A stretch of 64,000 nt of DNA from Paenibacillus sp. MBLB1832 (GCF_032271945.1 NZ_CP130319.1:4917001-4981000), one strand, 5' to 3'; shown: positions 35,217 to 43,878, counted from the first letter of the stretch. Notes: generated by a model not told the origin, from the sequence alone. Made by a program: numbers and translations.

Positions 35217-35811
35217 AGGGGATATAACTCTTTTCTCGTTTATTTAGAAAGACCGTGTTCGCTGGCACATGCCCTTTCACCACGCTGCCTGCCGCAATGA
35301 CGGCGTTATCGCCGATATACGTATCGCGCAGAATGACGACATTCGATCCGATCCACACGTTGTCACCGATGATGACCTCGCCACGAATCAGATGATCACC
35401 TGCGGTGTGCCGATAGTTGTGATCGTGATCGTTAATGCTGACGTGCGGAGCAATCTTTGTCATCTTGCCGATCGAAATGCGATGCGCACAGTTGATATGG
35501 CAGCTGTCATTGATGAATACCTTATCTCCGATCCGCAGCTCGCCATGTTGATCAACACGAATGCTTGTATGCTTGCGAATGAACACGAATTTACCAATAG
35601 TGATTCTGGCATGCTTGCTGAATGCGACGATTCGGCTGTTCGATTCAAGGGAGAAGATCGTCGATTGTATATTTGGAAAATAAACCAGCTTATTCAGATA
35701 GGCCCTCAAGATGCCTACCGCATGCGACAGAAACATAAGAAACGTGTAGTATAAGCCTCTGCCGCGGCTCTCTGCGGCCAGCGTGTTCACAATTTTCCGA
35801 AGTAGTGTCAT
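35206..35811 (-). CDS. Hexapeptide-repeat acyltransferase
   Basis: A protein of 201 residues; about 70 N-terminal residues with an amphipathic helix precede a hexapeptide-repeat solenoid (RITIGKFVFIRKHTSI, IGDKVFINDSCHINC, IGKMTKIAPHVSINDHDHNY, IGDNVWIGSNVVILRDT). The DHDHNY and HINC region supplies the catalytic His. Typical polymer O-acetyltransferase of the CysE/LacA superfamily. It overlaps both neighbours by a few bases. Confidence 0.87.
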   Translation of the reverse strand: MTLLRKIVNTLAAESRGRGLYYTFLMFLSHAVGILRAYLNKLVYFPNIQSTIFSLESNSRIVAFSKHARITIGKFVFIRKHTSIRVDQHGELRIGDKVFINDSCHINCAHRISIGKMTKIAPHVSINDHDHNYRHTAGDHLIRGEVIIGDNVWIGSNVVILRDTYIGDNAVIAAGSVVKGHVPANTVFLNKREKSYIPYAN

Positions 35812-36530
35812 TTCAAATACCCTCGTATTCTGGCAATATTATGTCCGCCGATCAGTCTAGCCAGCATCATCTTCAGTTGTGTCTTTCGTCTCTCTTTCGG
35901 TGGGAGCCAGCTTTTGTAGAAATGATGTAAGGTGTATGTGTGTGAAGTCATGAAGGTTTGGCAATTGATGTAGTCGAAAGGGGAGAAATACGTTTGCGGG
36001 TAAAAGGCCCCGATGCCCGGCAGCTCTTGAAATCGCCCGTCGGCTTGAAGCCCAAGATCGATAAGCATCTTTGTAATCATTGCTACATTCGTTAGTGAGT
36101 CGAAGCTGCCATCCGCTCTAAGAAATGGTTTATCCTCATAGGAGTCCAAAAACAACTGAATGAGCTTGCTTCCCTTCTGTGCGCCAATCGTGCTTGTCGC
36201 AATATAATTCGCTTGCTCGAAGCCCCAGAACGTTTCGTGGTGCAGAAGATTGTCAAAGGATTGGAAAACTTCCACATCCGTGTCCAGATAAATACCGCCA
36301 TGGTGATAGAGCGCGTAGACTCTCGCATAGTCGCTGACGAATGCGAATTTTCCAGCAGCATACGCTTCTCTCGTATAACGATGTGCAATAATATCCAAAT
36401 TCGTTTCATTCCATTCAATGATTTGATAGTCAGAGAGATGCTGCTTCCAGCTGGCCAGGCACCGTCGCACGATATCTGGCTTGTCTTTGCCTCCGAACCA
36501 GCAATAGTGAATGATTTTCGGAATTGTCAT
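35808..36530 (-). CDS. DXD-type sugar transferase (Gly_transf_sug / GT32-like)
   Basis: First gene of polysaccharide operon 2. The 240 residues carry IPKIIHYCWFGGKDKP, AFVSDYARVYALYHHGGIYLDTDVEVF (YLDTD is the metal site) and GFEQANYI, typical of OCH1/GT32-type transferases in capsule clusters. ATG 36530 is chosen because AAGGAG lies nine bases upstream; TTG 36536 would be too close. A promoter with a SinR operator in the spacer lies 93-121 bases upstream. Confidence 0.88.
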   Translation of the reverse strand: MTIPKIIHYCWFGGKDKPDIVRRCLASWKQHLSDYQIIEWNETNLDIIAHRYTREAYAAGKFAFVSDYARVYALYHHGGIYLDTDVEVFQSFDNLLHHETFWGFEQANYIATSTIGAQKGSKLIQLFLDSYEDKPFLRADGSFDSLTNVAMITKMLIDLGLQADGRFQELPGIGAFYPQTYFSPFDYINCQTFMTSHTYTLHHFYKSWLPPKERRKTQLKMMLARLIGGHNIARIRGYLK

Positions 36531-36568
36531 AAGCAAGTGCTCCTTGCCCCAGTTAAATTAGCGGAAAT

Positions 36569-36584
36569 ATTCTTTATAAAGAAC
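36569..36584. promoter_or_regulatory. SinR-type palindrome, operon 2 leader
   Basis: ATTCTTTATAAAGAAC (15 of 16 matches) located about 45 bases downstream of the -10 box of operon 2; an auxiliary operator. Confidence 0.7.
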
Positions 36585-36622
36585 AAACATAGAAAAAAAA
36601 GAATCAAACAACTCATATCCCT

Positions 36623-36651
36623 ATAATAGTTCTTTATAGAGAACATGTCAA
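36623..36651 (-). promoter_or_regulatory. Polysaccharide operon 2 promoter with SinR-type operator filling the spacer
   Basis: TTGACA (36646-36651), 17-bp spacer formed by one base plus the operator (36629-36644, GTTCTCTATAAAGAAC on the minus strand, 15 of 16), and TATTAT (36623-36628). Architecture identical to the epsC promoter at 20180-20208. Confidence 0.8.
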
Positions 36652-36670
36652 CCAATGTCTTTTCTACTGC

Positions 36671-37864
36671 TCACGTTGTGACCGTTTGCTTCCTAGTCCT
36701 TCTCCATGCCCATAAGAAAGGCCTTAACGGGAAGTACAAGAACTGTGCAAATTTCGGTAATGCCAACGTTTCGACATCTTCTGGATAAGGGTACATAAAG
36801 CTCAGAATGAACCATACTTTGTTCGAAGTCGACATCAGGGAGAAGAGATGACGCTTATGATAGATTGATACGTCCACAGGCACGGGATCGGTATGAAGAT
36901 TGACCATTTGGCGCAGGTAGAATAGGGCGTCTTTCGCTAACTGGCGCGGACGCTTGCCATCGGTAAGGGCATACAGCTCTGGCGGCAAGGATGTGCGCAG
37001 CAGCTGTGAGGTGAGAAGCAGCGCTTGAGCGGCGATATGTAGATTGCCATATCGGTGGAACGCTTGAATCAGCTCAGCCGCATCCAGCTTCTGTTTCACC
37101 ATTTGGTCCATATCGACGAGCCAACGCAGCCTTGACCAGCCGTGACGTGAGCCGTGAATCGCCAGGAACGCGAATAAATCCTCTTTGCCCAAATAGTATA
37201 CAGGGCTGCTCGTAATCGAGGAGAGGCGTTTGCGCTCCCACAGCTCTTGAAAGCTGGGCTCTTTGGCAGGTCCAGGCCCTAGGCGCCAATGGATTTCTAC
37301 CGTCGCTTGCTTGCCAGCATGAAAGTAGGTAATGTGATGATGCCGCCATTTCCAATCGCCCAGTACCATGAGCGGACATTCGATCTTCTCGTAGTGCATC
37401 CGTCGAAGCAGACCATCTACGCGATCCAGATCCTGAAAAGGGACAAGAATGTCCAGATCTCTGGAAGTTCTCAGCGAAACATCCCCATACAAGTCTGCGG
37501 CCAAGACGGGTCCTTTCAGCACAATGGAAGGAATGCCGCCGCCTGCCATTTCCTTGCTGAGCAGCTCCATTTCGGCGCTGAGATGCAGCATTTGAAACGC
37601 ATTCTTCTGATAGTGCTTGCGCAATGCGTCCAAGACATGGGAAGGTACCCAAGGTACTTTCATCATCTTCATCTTCCGATAGAGATCAGGATACACGCGA
37701 TGATGCATCGCTAGTTTCATGAACAGGTCCCAATCGATATTCACCATTCTCGCCTGCTCAAGAGGCGATAGATGGCCGTCACAGGTTAGAAGCGATAACA
37801 TAACGCGCAGCTCTTGCGGGAGTTGCGATAAGTCTAACTGAAAATCATTGTTCATAGGACTCAC
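36671..37864 (-). CDS. Nucleotidyltransferase-fold protein of the lasso cluster
   Basis: A member of the uncharacterised nucleotidyltransferase family common in Firmicutes lasso and bacteriocin clusters. The 397 residues have an N-terminal helical part, then IPSIVLKGPVLAADLYGD and SRDLDILVPFQDLDRVDGLLRRM, the GS/DxD-like nucleotidyltransferase core, then VEIHWRLGPGP. As I recall, a related gene in a Bacillus lasso cluster acts after the kinase on the C-terminal Ser. GGAGG lies five bases before GTG 37864. It is last in the lasso operon. Confidence 0.78.
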   Translation of the reverse strand: MSPMNNDFQLDLSQLPQELRVMLSLLTCDGHLSPLEQARMVNIDWDLFMKLAMHHRVYPDLYRKMKMMKVPWVPSHVLDALRKHYQKNAFQMLHLSAEMELLSKEMAGGGIPSIVLKGPVLAADLYGDVSLRTSRDLDILVPFQDLDRVDGLLRRMHYEKIECPLMVLGDWKWRHHHITYFHAGKQATVEIHWRLGPGPAKEPSFQELWERKRLSSITSSPVYYLGKEDLFAFLAIHGSRHGWSRLRWLVDMDQMVKQKLDAAELIQAFHRYGNLHIAAQALLLTSQLLRTSLPPELYALTDGKRPRQLAKDALFYLRQMVNLHTDPVPVDVSIYHKRHLFSLMSTSNKVWFILSFMYPYPEDVETLALPKFAQFLYFPLRPFLWAWRRTRKQTVTT

Positions 37865-37910
37865 TCAAACCTCCGTCTCTTCCTTCATCCGAAAGACTTT
37901 ATAGCCTCGA

Positions 37911-39716
37911 TTACCCATGCGGCATCACAATAACCTGCTGCTCCAGCAAATGATTCAACAGACTCTTCTTCTCTGTCGCTAACTGCCCAAACTTGCCGTT
38001 CTGAACAACGACTCCGCGATCTACAACGATCACTTGATCGGCATTCCGAATTGTCGACAGGCGATGGGCAATGACGATGATCGTCATTTTACCTTTTAAT
38101 TGATCTAAGGCAGCAAGAATTTTCGCTTCATTCTCCGTGTCAAGTGCGCTGGACGCTTCATCCAGGACGAGAATCGACGTCTTACGCAGAATGGCTCTGG
38201 CCAACACCAGCCGTTGTCGTTCACCGCCGGACAGCCGCACGCCCCGATCACCAATGAGCGTATCCATGCCTTGCGGCAGGCGTCTGACGAATTCGGCTGA
38301 AATCGAGAACTCCAGCGCTTCCCACAGTTCCTCTTCGGTCGCCTGCGGTTTAATCATAAGCAAATTCTCGCGAATCGTTCCGTTAAAAAGAAAAGGATCT
38401 TGCGGCACATAGGAGATAGATCGTCGAAAAGCCAGCAAGTTTTCGCGGGTCAGCGGAACGCCATCGATACAAACCTGGCCTTGGTCAGGCTGTAAAAGTC
38501 CCATCACAATATCGATCAAGGTACTCTTCCCTGCACCTGAACGTCCAACAATCGCGGTCGTTTGGTTCGCAGGAATGTGTACTTGGATATTTTCAAGTTG
38601 ATACGCCAATTCTTGCTTATTGTAGCGGAAATAGACATTCTGACACGAGATTCCTTGATGAACTGGCATTGGCGTTGATTGCTTCACAAGTTCTTTCTCG
38701 TTATATTCCATTGCGCCTGCACTCTCTTCCTGTAACAGAAGGATAGACTGAAACGCAGGGATACAGGAGGCAATTTGCTCCAAATTGGACTGAATGCCTG
38801 TAAACCGCGGCCAAAGTCGCGAAAAAATTAAAATAATTAATACCAACTGACTAGGTTGTGCCTTAAATAGTTGAATAGAAACGAAAATAAGGGATGCAAT
38901 GAGAAACGTTGATGTAATTTTATAAAACGTTTGCGAATGATTTCGAATGGCGTTCATTTTAAGTTGTTCCGCTTCAATTCGTTTGCACCAATCACGCAAC
39001 CAAGCAATTCGTGATGCTTCTAAAGAATTGCTTTTAATATCCTTAACGCCGTTGAAATGATCCGATATGCCGCCGAGATAGCTTTGAGCAATTTCCGTGC
39101 TTTCTGTGCCAACCATTCTTGATTTTTTAATCCATCTTCGTGAGAAATAGGCGAGAATCGTGCCAGCGACGATGACAAATAACGTAATCGATGGAGATAA
39201 CCAAAAAGCAATTCCAATTTGAATCCCTGTAAAAATAACAGCGGTTATGAACTGAAGAAGGAGATTCGTCCCTCTCACAACGCGACTTAGCTCTTCCGTC
39301 AGGGCGTTGATGAGGTCCGATTTTCTTTTGCTCATAAAAAAAGCCCAATTCGCTTGTAATAAGGAGCGATAGGTCTCCATACGAATATGATTGGTAAATC
39401 CCATAAGGATGCGTAAATTTCGATGATTTAAGTTTTGCTGGAGCAGGGTTTGACAAGTAATTAAGAGCAGATAAGCCGCTAATAGAATGGCAAGACTCCA
39501 AGCAACAGGCATATGCTGCACAATGCCAGCTAGCTTTGAGATTGGGTTCGAGCTGTTACTAATGCTAATAACACCGCTTATACTAATTAGAGGAAGTAAG
39601 AGAAGGATACCCGCTCCTTCCAGTAAACTGACTATGACCATGCCAATGACATTCAGATATAGTATTTTCCCTGCAAACACATGCAGCTCTCTTGCAAAAT
39701 GTAAGAGTTGCTTCAA
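37911..39716 (-). CDS. ABC exporter of the lasso peptide (D protein)
   Basis: A half-transporter of about 601 residues: six membrane helices (1-310) and an ATPase domain with Walker A (VGRSGAGKST), Q-loop (SYVPQDPF), signature (LSGGERQR), Walker B (ILVLDEASSALD) and AHRLST switch. It should export mature lasso peptides and give self-immunity. TTG 39716 is chosen because GGGGGT lies seven bases upstream; GTG 39746 has no such site and would start inside the upstream stem-loop region. Lies directly after precursor gene 1. Confidence 0.9.
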   Translation of the reverse strand: MKQLLHFARELHVFAGKILYLNVIGMVIVSLLEGAGILLLLPLISISGVISISNSSNPISKLAGIVQHMPVAWSLAILLAAYLLLITCQTLLQQNLNHRNLRILMGFTNHIRMETYRSLLQANWAFFMSKRKSDLINALTEELSRVVRGTNLLLQFITAVIFTGIQIGIAFWLSPSITLFVIVAGTILAYFSRRWIKKSRMVGTESTEIAQSYLGGISDHFNGVKDIKSNSLEASRIAWLRDWCKRIEAEQLKMNAIRNHSQTFYKITSTFLIASLIFVSIQLFKAQPSQLVLIILIFSRLWPRFTGIQSNLEQIASCIPAFQSILLLQEESAGAMEYNEKELVKQSTPMPVHQGISCQNVYFRYNKQELAYQLENIQVHIPANQTTAIVGRSGAGKSTLIDIVMGLLQPDQGQVCIDGVPLTRENLLAFRRSISYVPQDPFLFNGTIRENLLMIKPQATEEELWEALEFSISAEFVRRLPQGMDTLIGDRGVRLSGGERQRLVLARAILRKTSILVLDEASSALDTENEAKILAALDQLKGKMTIIVIAHRLSTIRNADQVIVVDRGVVVQNGKFGQLATEKKSLLNHLLEQQVIVMPHG

Positions 39717-39754
39717 TTCCTGACCCCCTATACAAACCTCGCTCACCTGAATAT

Positions 39755-39784
39755 AGCCCCTATACGTTGTTAGGTATAAGGGCT
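39755..39784 (-). terminator. Stem-loop after lasso precursor 1
   Basis: AGCCCCTATAC (39755-39765) pairs with GTATAAGGGCT (39774-39784), one mismatch, 20 bases past the precursor stop. There is no long T run, so it is more likely a partial terminator or a 3' stabiliser that sets precursor over exporter expression. A near-identical stem follows precursor 2. Confidence 0.65.
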
Positions 39785-39804
39785 GATGTCATAACGTGCA
39801 ATTC

Positions 39805-39942
39805 CTAACTATCGTGCGTTAAATGTAAAAATGGAAAGTGACAATCTATGTAAAAACCATCAACATCGTTTCCGCCCTCACCAGCCATCGTCATACCAAC
39901 ATCTAATGTTTCTAACTCAGGTTTTTGCCAATTTTTTTGCAT
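39805..39942 (-). CDS. Lasso peptide precursor 1 (45 aa)
   Basis: Reads MQKNWQKPELETLDVGMTM as leader and a 26-residue core that starts AGEGGNDVD and ends HLTHDS. The leader has the RRE-binding pattern W-x-KP-x-LE and the penultimate Thr required by B2 peptidases. A ring between Ala1 and Asp9 (or Asp7) is predicted. The core has one Cys at position 15 and ends in Ser, the residue phosphorylated by kinases of the paeninodin type. The full-complement site GGAGGTGAT lies upstream. Found by direct translation; not in longer-gene calls because of its size. Confidence 0.9.
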   Translation of the reverse strand: MQKNWQKPELETLDVGMTMAGEGGNDVDGFYIDCHFPFLHLTHDS

Positions 39943-39977
39943 CGTATCACCTCCATTCAAGGGTTATCCTTTACCAT

Positions 39978-40442
39978 TCACCTTTTCGTAAATGTACCTA
40001 CCACTGTAAACCTTTTCATTTCTTCAGCACCCGTGACATAGTAGGGACCGCATCGCAGCCATGCATGCGCAATCATTCGTCCATGTTCATCCTTGGCTGT
40101 GCCAAGATACAATGTACTATGCATCTTACGCTTGCTCAGCATTTTCATACCTGTCAGAGCCCTTACTAGGCATTTACTATCCCAAATCGTATACGAACTC
40201 ATCGTCTGAACAGCGACTGCCACTTTTGCAACGACTCTTTTATCCAAATAAGGCACTTCTAAGGGGGACTCACCCATCTCCAGGCCCATTCCTTGTACCA
40301 CTCTTGCGAATGGCAATGATTTAAGTATCCGAGCCCATCCCAGATACATATAAGCTTCCATAAATAAAAGCATTGTTGTCGTATCCAATTGAAACATTAA
40401 TTTAAATTTGTGAAGGGATAATCTCCTACTTTTCATCAACAT
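39978..40442 (-). CDS. Lasso leader peptidase B2 (transglutaminase-like)
   Basis: Cysteine protease that cuts the leader after Thr-x. The 154 residues contain the transglutaminase-like core with Cys91 (WDSKCLVRALTG) and His126 (MIAHAWLRCG). The usual third residue, an Asp, is not obvious to me. It needs the RRE partner encoded just upstream; the two frames overlap by 17 bases. ATG 40436 is an alternative start. Confidence 0.9.
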   Translation of the reverse strand: MLMKSRRLSLHKFKLMFQLDTTTMLLFMEAYMYLGWARILKSLPFARVVQGMGLEMGESPLEVPYLDKRVVAKVAVAVQTMSSYTIWDSKCLVRALTGMKMLSKRKMHSTLYLGTAKDEHGRMIAHAWLRCGPYYVTGAEEMKRFTVVGTFTKR

Positions 40443-40722
40443 GAATAAGTTCTTCTTTCAACAGATGATTCAGAAAACTAAGAACATGCTCCTCACACTG
40501 TTCTTTCTCAACTTGATATTCCGCAGTCAAAACATATACGAGTTGTGATACAGCAATAGGTGTTTCAATGAGGTCCCAGATGCGACCCCCGACTTCCCCT
40601 AAGTTGTAATACTTGCTATTGGCCACATGTAACATCACTTTCTCTCCACCCATATCGCTAACGATGTTTCCTTTACCCTGCTCAACGGTATCAACGATTG
40701 TAATTGCGGCTTGTTTAAGCAT
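40426..40722 (-). CDS. Lasso RRE protein B1 (PqqD-like)
   Basis: A leader-binding protein of 98 residues with the PqqD winged-helix fold: MLHVANSKYYNLGEVGGRIWDLIE forms the strand-turn-helix, followed by two helices (VSQLVYVLTAEYQVEKEQCEEHVLSFLNHLL). It hands the leader to B2. It starts two bases after the kinase stop, and overlaps B2. Confidence 0.9.
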   Translation of the reverse strand: MLKQAAITIVDTVEQGKGNIVSDMGGEKVMLHVANSKYYNLGEVGGRIWDLIETPIAVSQLVYVLTAEYQVEKEQCEEHVLSFLNHLLKEELIHVDEK

Positions 40723-40724
40723 GA

Positions 40725-41654
40725 TTATGATTCCCCCTTTTGAATGGTGTCTAGTACCAATGAGACAAGTTGCCCTGCAGTAAAGCCGTTAACCGGGCGT
40801 TCTAATTGAAAGATTTTCACATACTCGGATAGTTTGGCAGATGTTTTAAAATGCCAATCCACTAATCCTAACTTTCCTAGTAAGGATTGACGATACGTAT
40901 GATTATACAGCCGATACAAGCCTTCTAAGTGTGGAATGGGTCGTAGGTTAACACCATCGCCTGTTGATTTCACAAGTTCAAATACAGCCGCTAATGGAAT
41001 AGGTTCCGATGAAAAACTCGAAACTACAGGCACCGTGTATTTGGTTTCTCTCTGGTAAATGGGGCTGAATTGACTCGCATCCATCCCGAAATGGGACAAG
41101 CTTTCCTGCCATAATTTCTGCTGAGGATAGGAGGGTGTTACGAATGGTATTGAGGCAGACGAGAATGAGACTGGAATAACATCATCGCTAAGAAGGGAAT
41201 AGCCTTGGTTAATAAAGGCTGAAGCCAGTGTCGATTTGCCAGCGCCTGAATGTCCGACGAAGGCATAGGCCTTGCCGTTGATTGCTATCGCACTGCCATG
41301 CAAGGGCAGAATACGCTTCTGGAGTAAAATAATTCCCATGCAAGTGCCGAGGAGATAGAGTCGAATCTTCGATTCTTCCGCTTCCTTGACAGGAGAAACG
41401 GTTATATATTTCCCATCTTGAATGGCATAAATCGCAGTATCCGCGACTCGGAACATCACGCGATCCTCGGTAATGCAAATAGTTTGATGAGGAGCAACTT
41501 GTTCTGCCCATTGCTCGGTTAAATCACCGAAGGTTATGATAACTTCTTCCTCGTCGTGAATATCACTGGCTGGCAGCAATTCTGGCAAATGAATGTCGCT
41601 TACAATTTTTAACCCAAATGCCTGAAATTTGACTCTTTCTTGTGTTTTTATCAT
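40725..41654 (-). CDS. Lasso-tailoring kinase (HPr kinase-like)
   Basis: A P-loop kinase of 309 residues: GHSGAGKST at 134-142, LPLHGSAI at about 117, and LLSDDVIPV at about 154, the pattern of HPr kinase/phosphorylase C-terminal domains. In the paeninodin system such a kinase (PadeK) phosphorylates the C-terminal Ser of the precursor; both precursors here end in Ser. ATG 41654 is preferred over GTG 41663 because GGAG lies eight bases upstream of it. Confidence 0.88.
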   Translation of the reverse strand: MIKTQERVKFQAFGLKIVSDIHLPELLPASDIHDEEEVIITFGDLTEQWAEQVAPHQTICITEDRVMFRVADTAIYAIQDGKYITVSPVKEAEESKIRLYLLGTCMGIILLQKRILPLHGSAIAINGKAYAFVGHSGAGKSTLASAFINQGYSLLSDDVIPVSFSSASIPFVTPSYPQQKLWQESLSHFGMDASQFSPIYQRETKYTVPVVSSFSSEPIPLAAVFELVKSTGDGVNLRPIPHLEGLYRLYNHTYRQSLLGKLGLVDWHFKTSAKLSEYVKIFQLERPVNGFTAGQLVSLVLDTIQKGES

Positions 41655-41692
41655 TAAGCTCACTCCAACTGCTCTGTCAAATTTGTAAGAAT

Positions 41693-41723
41693 AGCCCTTA
41701 TACTTTTAATTCGTATAAGGGCT
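41693..41723 (-). terminator. Stem-loop after lasso precursor 2
   Basis: AGCCCTTATAC (41693-41703) pairs perfectly over 11 bp with GTATAAGGGCT (41713-41723), 34 bases past the precursor stop and before the kinase gene. Same sequence family as the stem at 39755-39784. Likely tunes the ratio of precursor to enzymes. Confidence 0.7.
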
Positions 41724-41756
41724 CATCGATCGCTTGCGAACTACTTGGAAAGTTGA

Positions 41757-41888
41757 CTAGCTATGGTGCAATTCACCAAACTCATCTGGATCAGATACGA
41801 ATTGATCTAAGAATTGAAGACCAGGCCCTGCCATTGTCATGCTCAAATCCAATGTTTCTAATTCTGGTTTCGACCATACTTTTTGCAT
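41757..41888 (-). CDS. Lasso peptide precursor 2, paeninodin-like (43 aa)
   Basis: Leader MQKVWSKPELETLDLSMTM is nearly the same as in precursor 1. The 24-residue core begins AGPGLQFLD and ends GELHHS. Ala1 and Asp9 would form a nine-residue ring; AGPG-x4-D is the paeninodin ring pattern as I recall it. The acidic tail ends in Ser, the expected kinase target. AAAGGAGGTGATAG lies directly before ATG 41888. It is 13 bases downstream of the cyclase stop. Confidence 0.92.
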   Translation of the reverse strand: MQKVWSKPELETLDLSMTMAGPGLQFLDQFVSDPDEFGELHHS

Positions 41889-41901
41889 ACTATCACCTCC
41901 T

Positions 41902-43845
41902 TTACGAAAGTTTCCTGAGAAATCTATATACAATAAGGCTTCTCATCAAAATTTTAAAATCTGCATCAAAGGCGTAATCTGCCTTAGGCTCTTGATACTT
42001 CGATAGAGCATTCTGTAGCAACGGCACATTTAAGACTTCGGAAGCCAGCGGATCATGGCTTAGCTGCTGTATCTCCTCGATAAAGGCTCGCCAGGATGGC
42101 CGCATGCGATGGATCACATCCGCTCCTTGAACACCTCGCGTACGTTGATTTAATCGAATGTTATCCGGCAGATGGTGTTTCATTGATCTGCGAATGATCG
42201 AACGATCATATCCCTTTTGAACGAATTGCTCGAGGGGAAGCGATAAGCAGAAACGGACAACTCTTAGATCGTTCGTGGGGTCCCGTCCGTGAATTTTGTA
42301 TCTCAGCGCGAGCTTTGAGCTGCTTGTGGTACTTGTACTCCACAAGTTCAACTGTTGAAAATGTTTCACGCGTTCCTCGTGCACATTACGAGATTCCAGT
42401 GTTCCCGTGCTTAAACCTTGCGATTTAAGCTTATCCATGACTCCTGTTCTTCGAGCAAACTCAGGACTAATGAGCACTGGCAGCGTCTCTTGTTCAACTA
42501 AATTTGAATTCGTAAACAATCTTTGAAGGCCTGGGAAAGCTTTTTGGGCTGTGACTTTTAAAATTCGTGCCCTGCCCACGCCGATATTCTCACTGTACTT
42601 GCTCACTTCGTCATAAAGGTGAATCCAATTGAGCTTGCGCATAAGTGAAGCATAGTAGCCCATTGCTGGCCCCCACGAAACAGTAAAGTTTCCCCGCGCA
42701 CCGCTCAAAAGAATGCCAATGTTCTGCTCACGGGCTCTTTCGTAAATCCCTTTGATCCAAACCGAATTCTCGAAAAATTTATAGGGCATTTCCATAATAT
42801 CAAGCCATTCATCCAGTTCGGACAGCGCGCTTTTACCTGGAAAGTCCAAATATTGATCGGATATATTGCCAACATGATGGATTGTTGATTGAATGTATGG
42901 CCTCTCGTTTGCCACTCGATATTTACGAGTCCAGTCTGTGAATGAATCTTCCGGAACTGAGCTGTACGTATATAACGTCTTATTCTGCTTCTGCAACGCT
43001 TTAGCCGCAAAGCTTACAACGGAGCCGGAATCCAGACCACCGCTTAGCTGAGACCCCACATTATGGTGAGTTCGCAGCCTCGCTGTTACTGCGCTTCGGA
43101 AGACATCACGAAATGCTTCCTCATATTCTTCATTGGATTTCAACTGCAATGGTTTTTCATTCGTAAAAGAGTTGTATTTGGTTAGCGTTATAGATCCATT
43201 GGCAACGAGGATGCTATGTGCAGGCGGAATCTGTTTAATTTCCTTGTACACCGATGACATAACATCCACCGTATCAATGATATTGGGGATAGCCAAATAC
43301 TCGGCCAACCAATCCTCATTTAATTTTCGCTCAATATAAGGCAAGGTCAGCAGAGGCTCTATCGTGGTACAGAACGTGAAGTAATCTTGATTCTGGTGGT
43401 AATAGAGGGTTCGGCTGCCTGTAAAATCTCTAGCTCCGAATAACAACGCGTTTCGTTGATCCCAGATCATGAAGGCGTAATCGCCGATTAAGTGCTTCGG
43501 TGTTTCCCCTCCCCATTTGCGATACGCAAGGAGAAGGAGTTCACTATCGGTCATGCCTGAGCGCCTGCCTCGTTCTACCTGGAGCTGATTGAACAGCTCA
43601 TCGCGATTATCGAGGATGACGTCCGACGTAATGGCCAGCCCTCTTTCATGATCGTAGAAAGGTACGATTTCCCCGACCGATTCTGGTGTGATCCATTGCG
43701 CATGGCATCCTAGGAAAACGTGATCATCGCACCATGCCCGACTGTCATCAGAAGGAAACTTCTCTAGCGCCTTCATGAGGAGTGCACCATGCTCGATCGA
43801 AACGGGTGCATCTTTCATTTGAAAAATACCGGTTATCGCACTCAT
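41902..43845 (-). CDS. Lasso peptide cyclase C (asparagine synthase-like)
   Basis: Macrolactam synthetase of 647 residues. It starts MSAITGIFQ, so the amidotransferase domain lacks Cys2, as expected of a cyclase that uses the peptide amine instead of ammonia. The synthase domain has SGGLDSGS at 268-275 and DPTNDLRVVRFCL near residue 550. ATG 43845 is chosen because GGAGG lies seven bases upstream; the longer frame to 43902 would run through a GTTCTTT site and has no binding site. First gene of the lasso operon. Confidence 0.92.
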   Translation of the reverse strand: MSAITGIFQMKDAPVSIEHGALLMKALEKFPSDDSRAWCDDHVFLGCHAQWITPESVGEIVPFYDHERGLAITSDVILDNRDELFNQLQVERGRRSGMTDSELLLLAYRKWGGETPKHLIGDYAFMIWDQRNALLFGARDFTGSRTLYYHQNQDYFTFCTTIEPLLTLPYIERKLNEDWLAEYLAIPNIIDTVDVMSSVYKEIKQIPPAHSILVANGSITLTKYNSFTNEKPLQLKSNEEYEEAFRDVFRSAVTARLRTHHNVGSQLSGGLDSGSVVSFAAKALQKQNKTLYTYSSVPEDSFTDWTRKYRVANERPYIQSTIHHVGNISDQYLDFPGKSALSELDEWLDIMEMPYKFFENSVWIKGIYERAREQNIGILLSGARGNFTVSWGPAMGYYASLMRKLNWIHLYDEVSKYSENIGVGRARILKVTAQKAFPGLQRLFTNSNLVEQETLPVLISPEFARRTGVMDKLKSQGLSTGTLESRNVHEERVKHFQQLNLWSTSTTSSSKLALRYKIHGRDPTNDLRVVRFCLSLPLEQFVQKGYDRSIIRRSMKHHLPDNIRLNQRTRGVQGADVIHRMRPSWRAFIEEIQQLSHDPLASEVLNVPLLQNALSKYQEPKADYAFDADFKILMRSLIVYRFLRKLS

Positions 43846-43871
43846 AGATCCTCCGACTTCTGTTCCGCGTC

Positions 43872-43878
43872 GTTCTTT
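43872..43878. promoter_or_regulatory. Extra SinR half-site in the lasso leader
   Basis: GTTCTTT at 43872-43878 on the plus strand, 36 bases downstream of the full palindrome. It could extend SinR binding. Confidence 0.35.
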
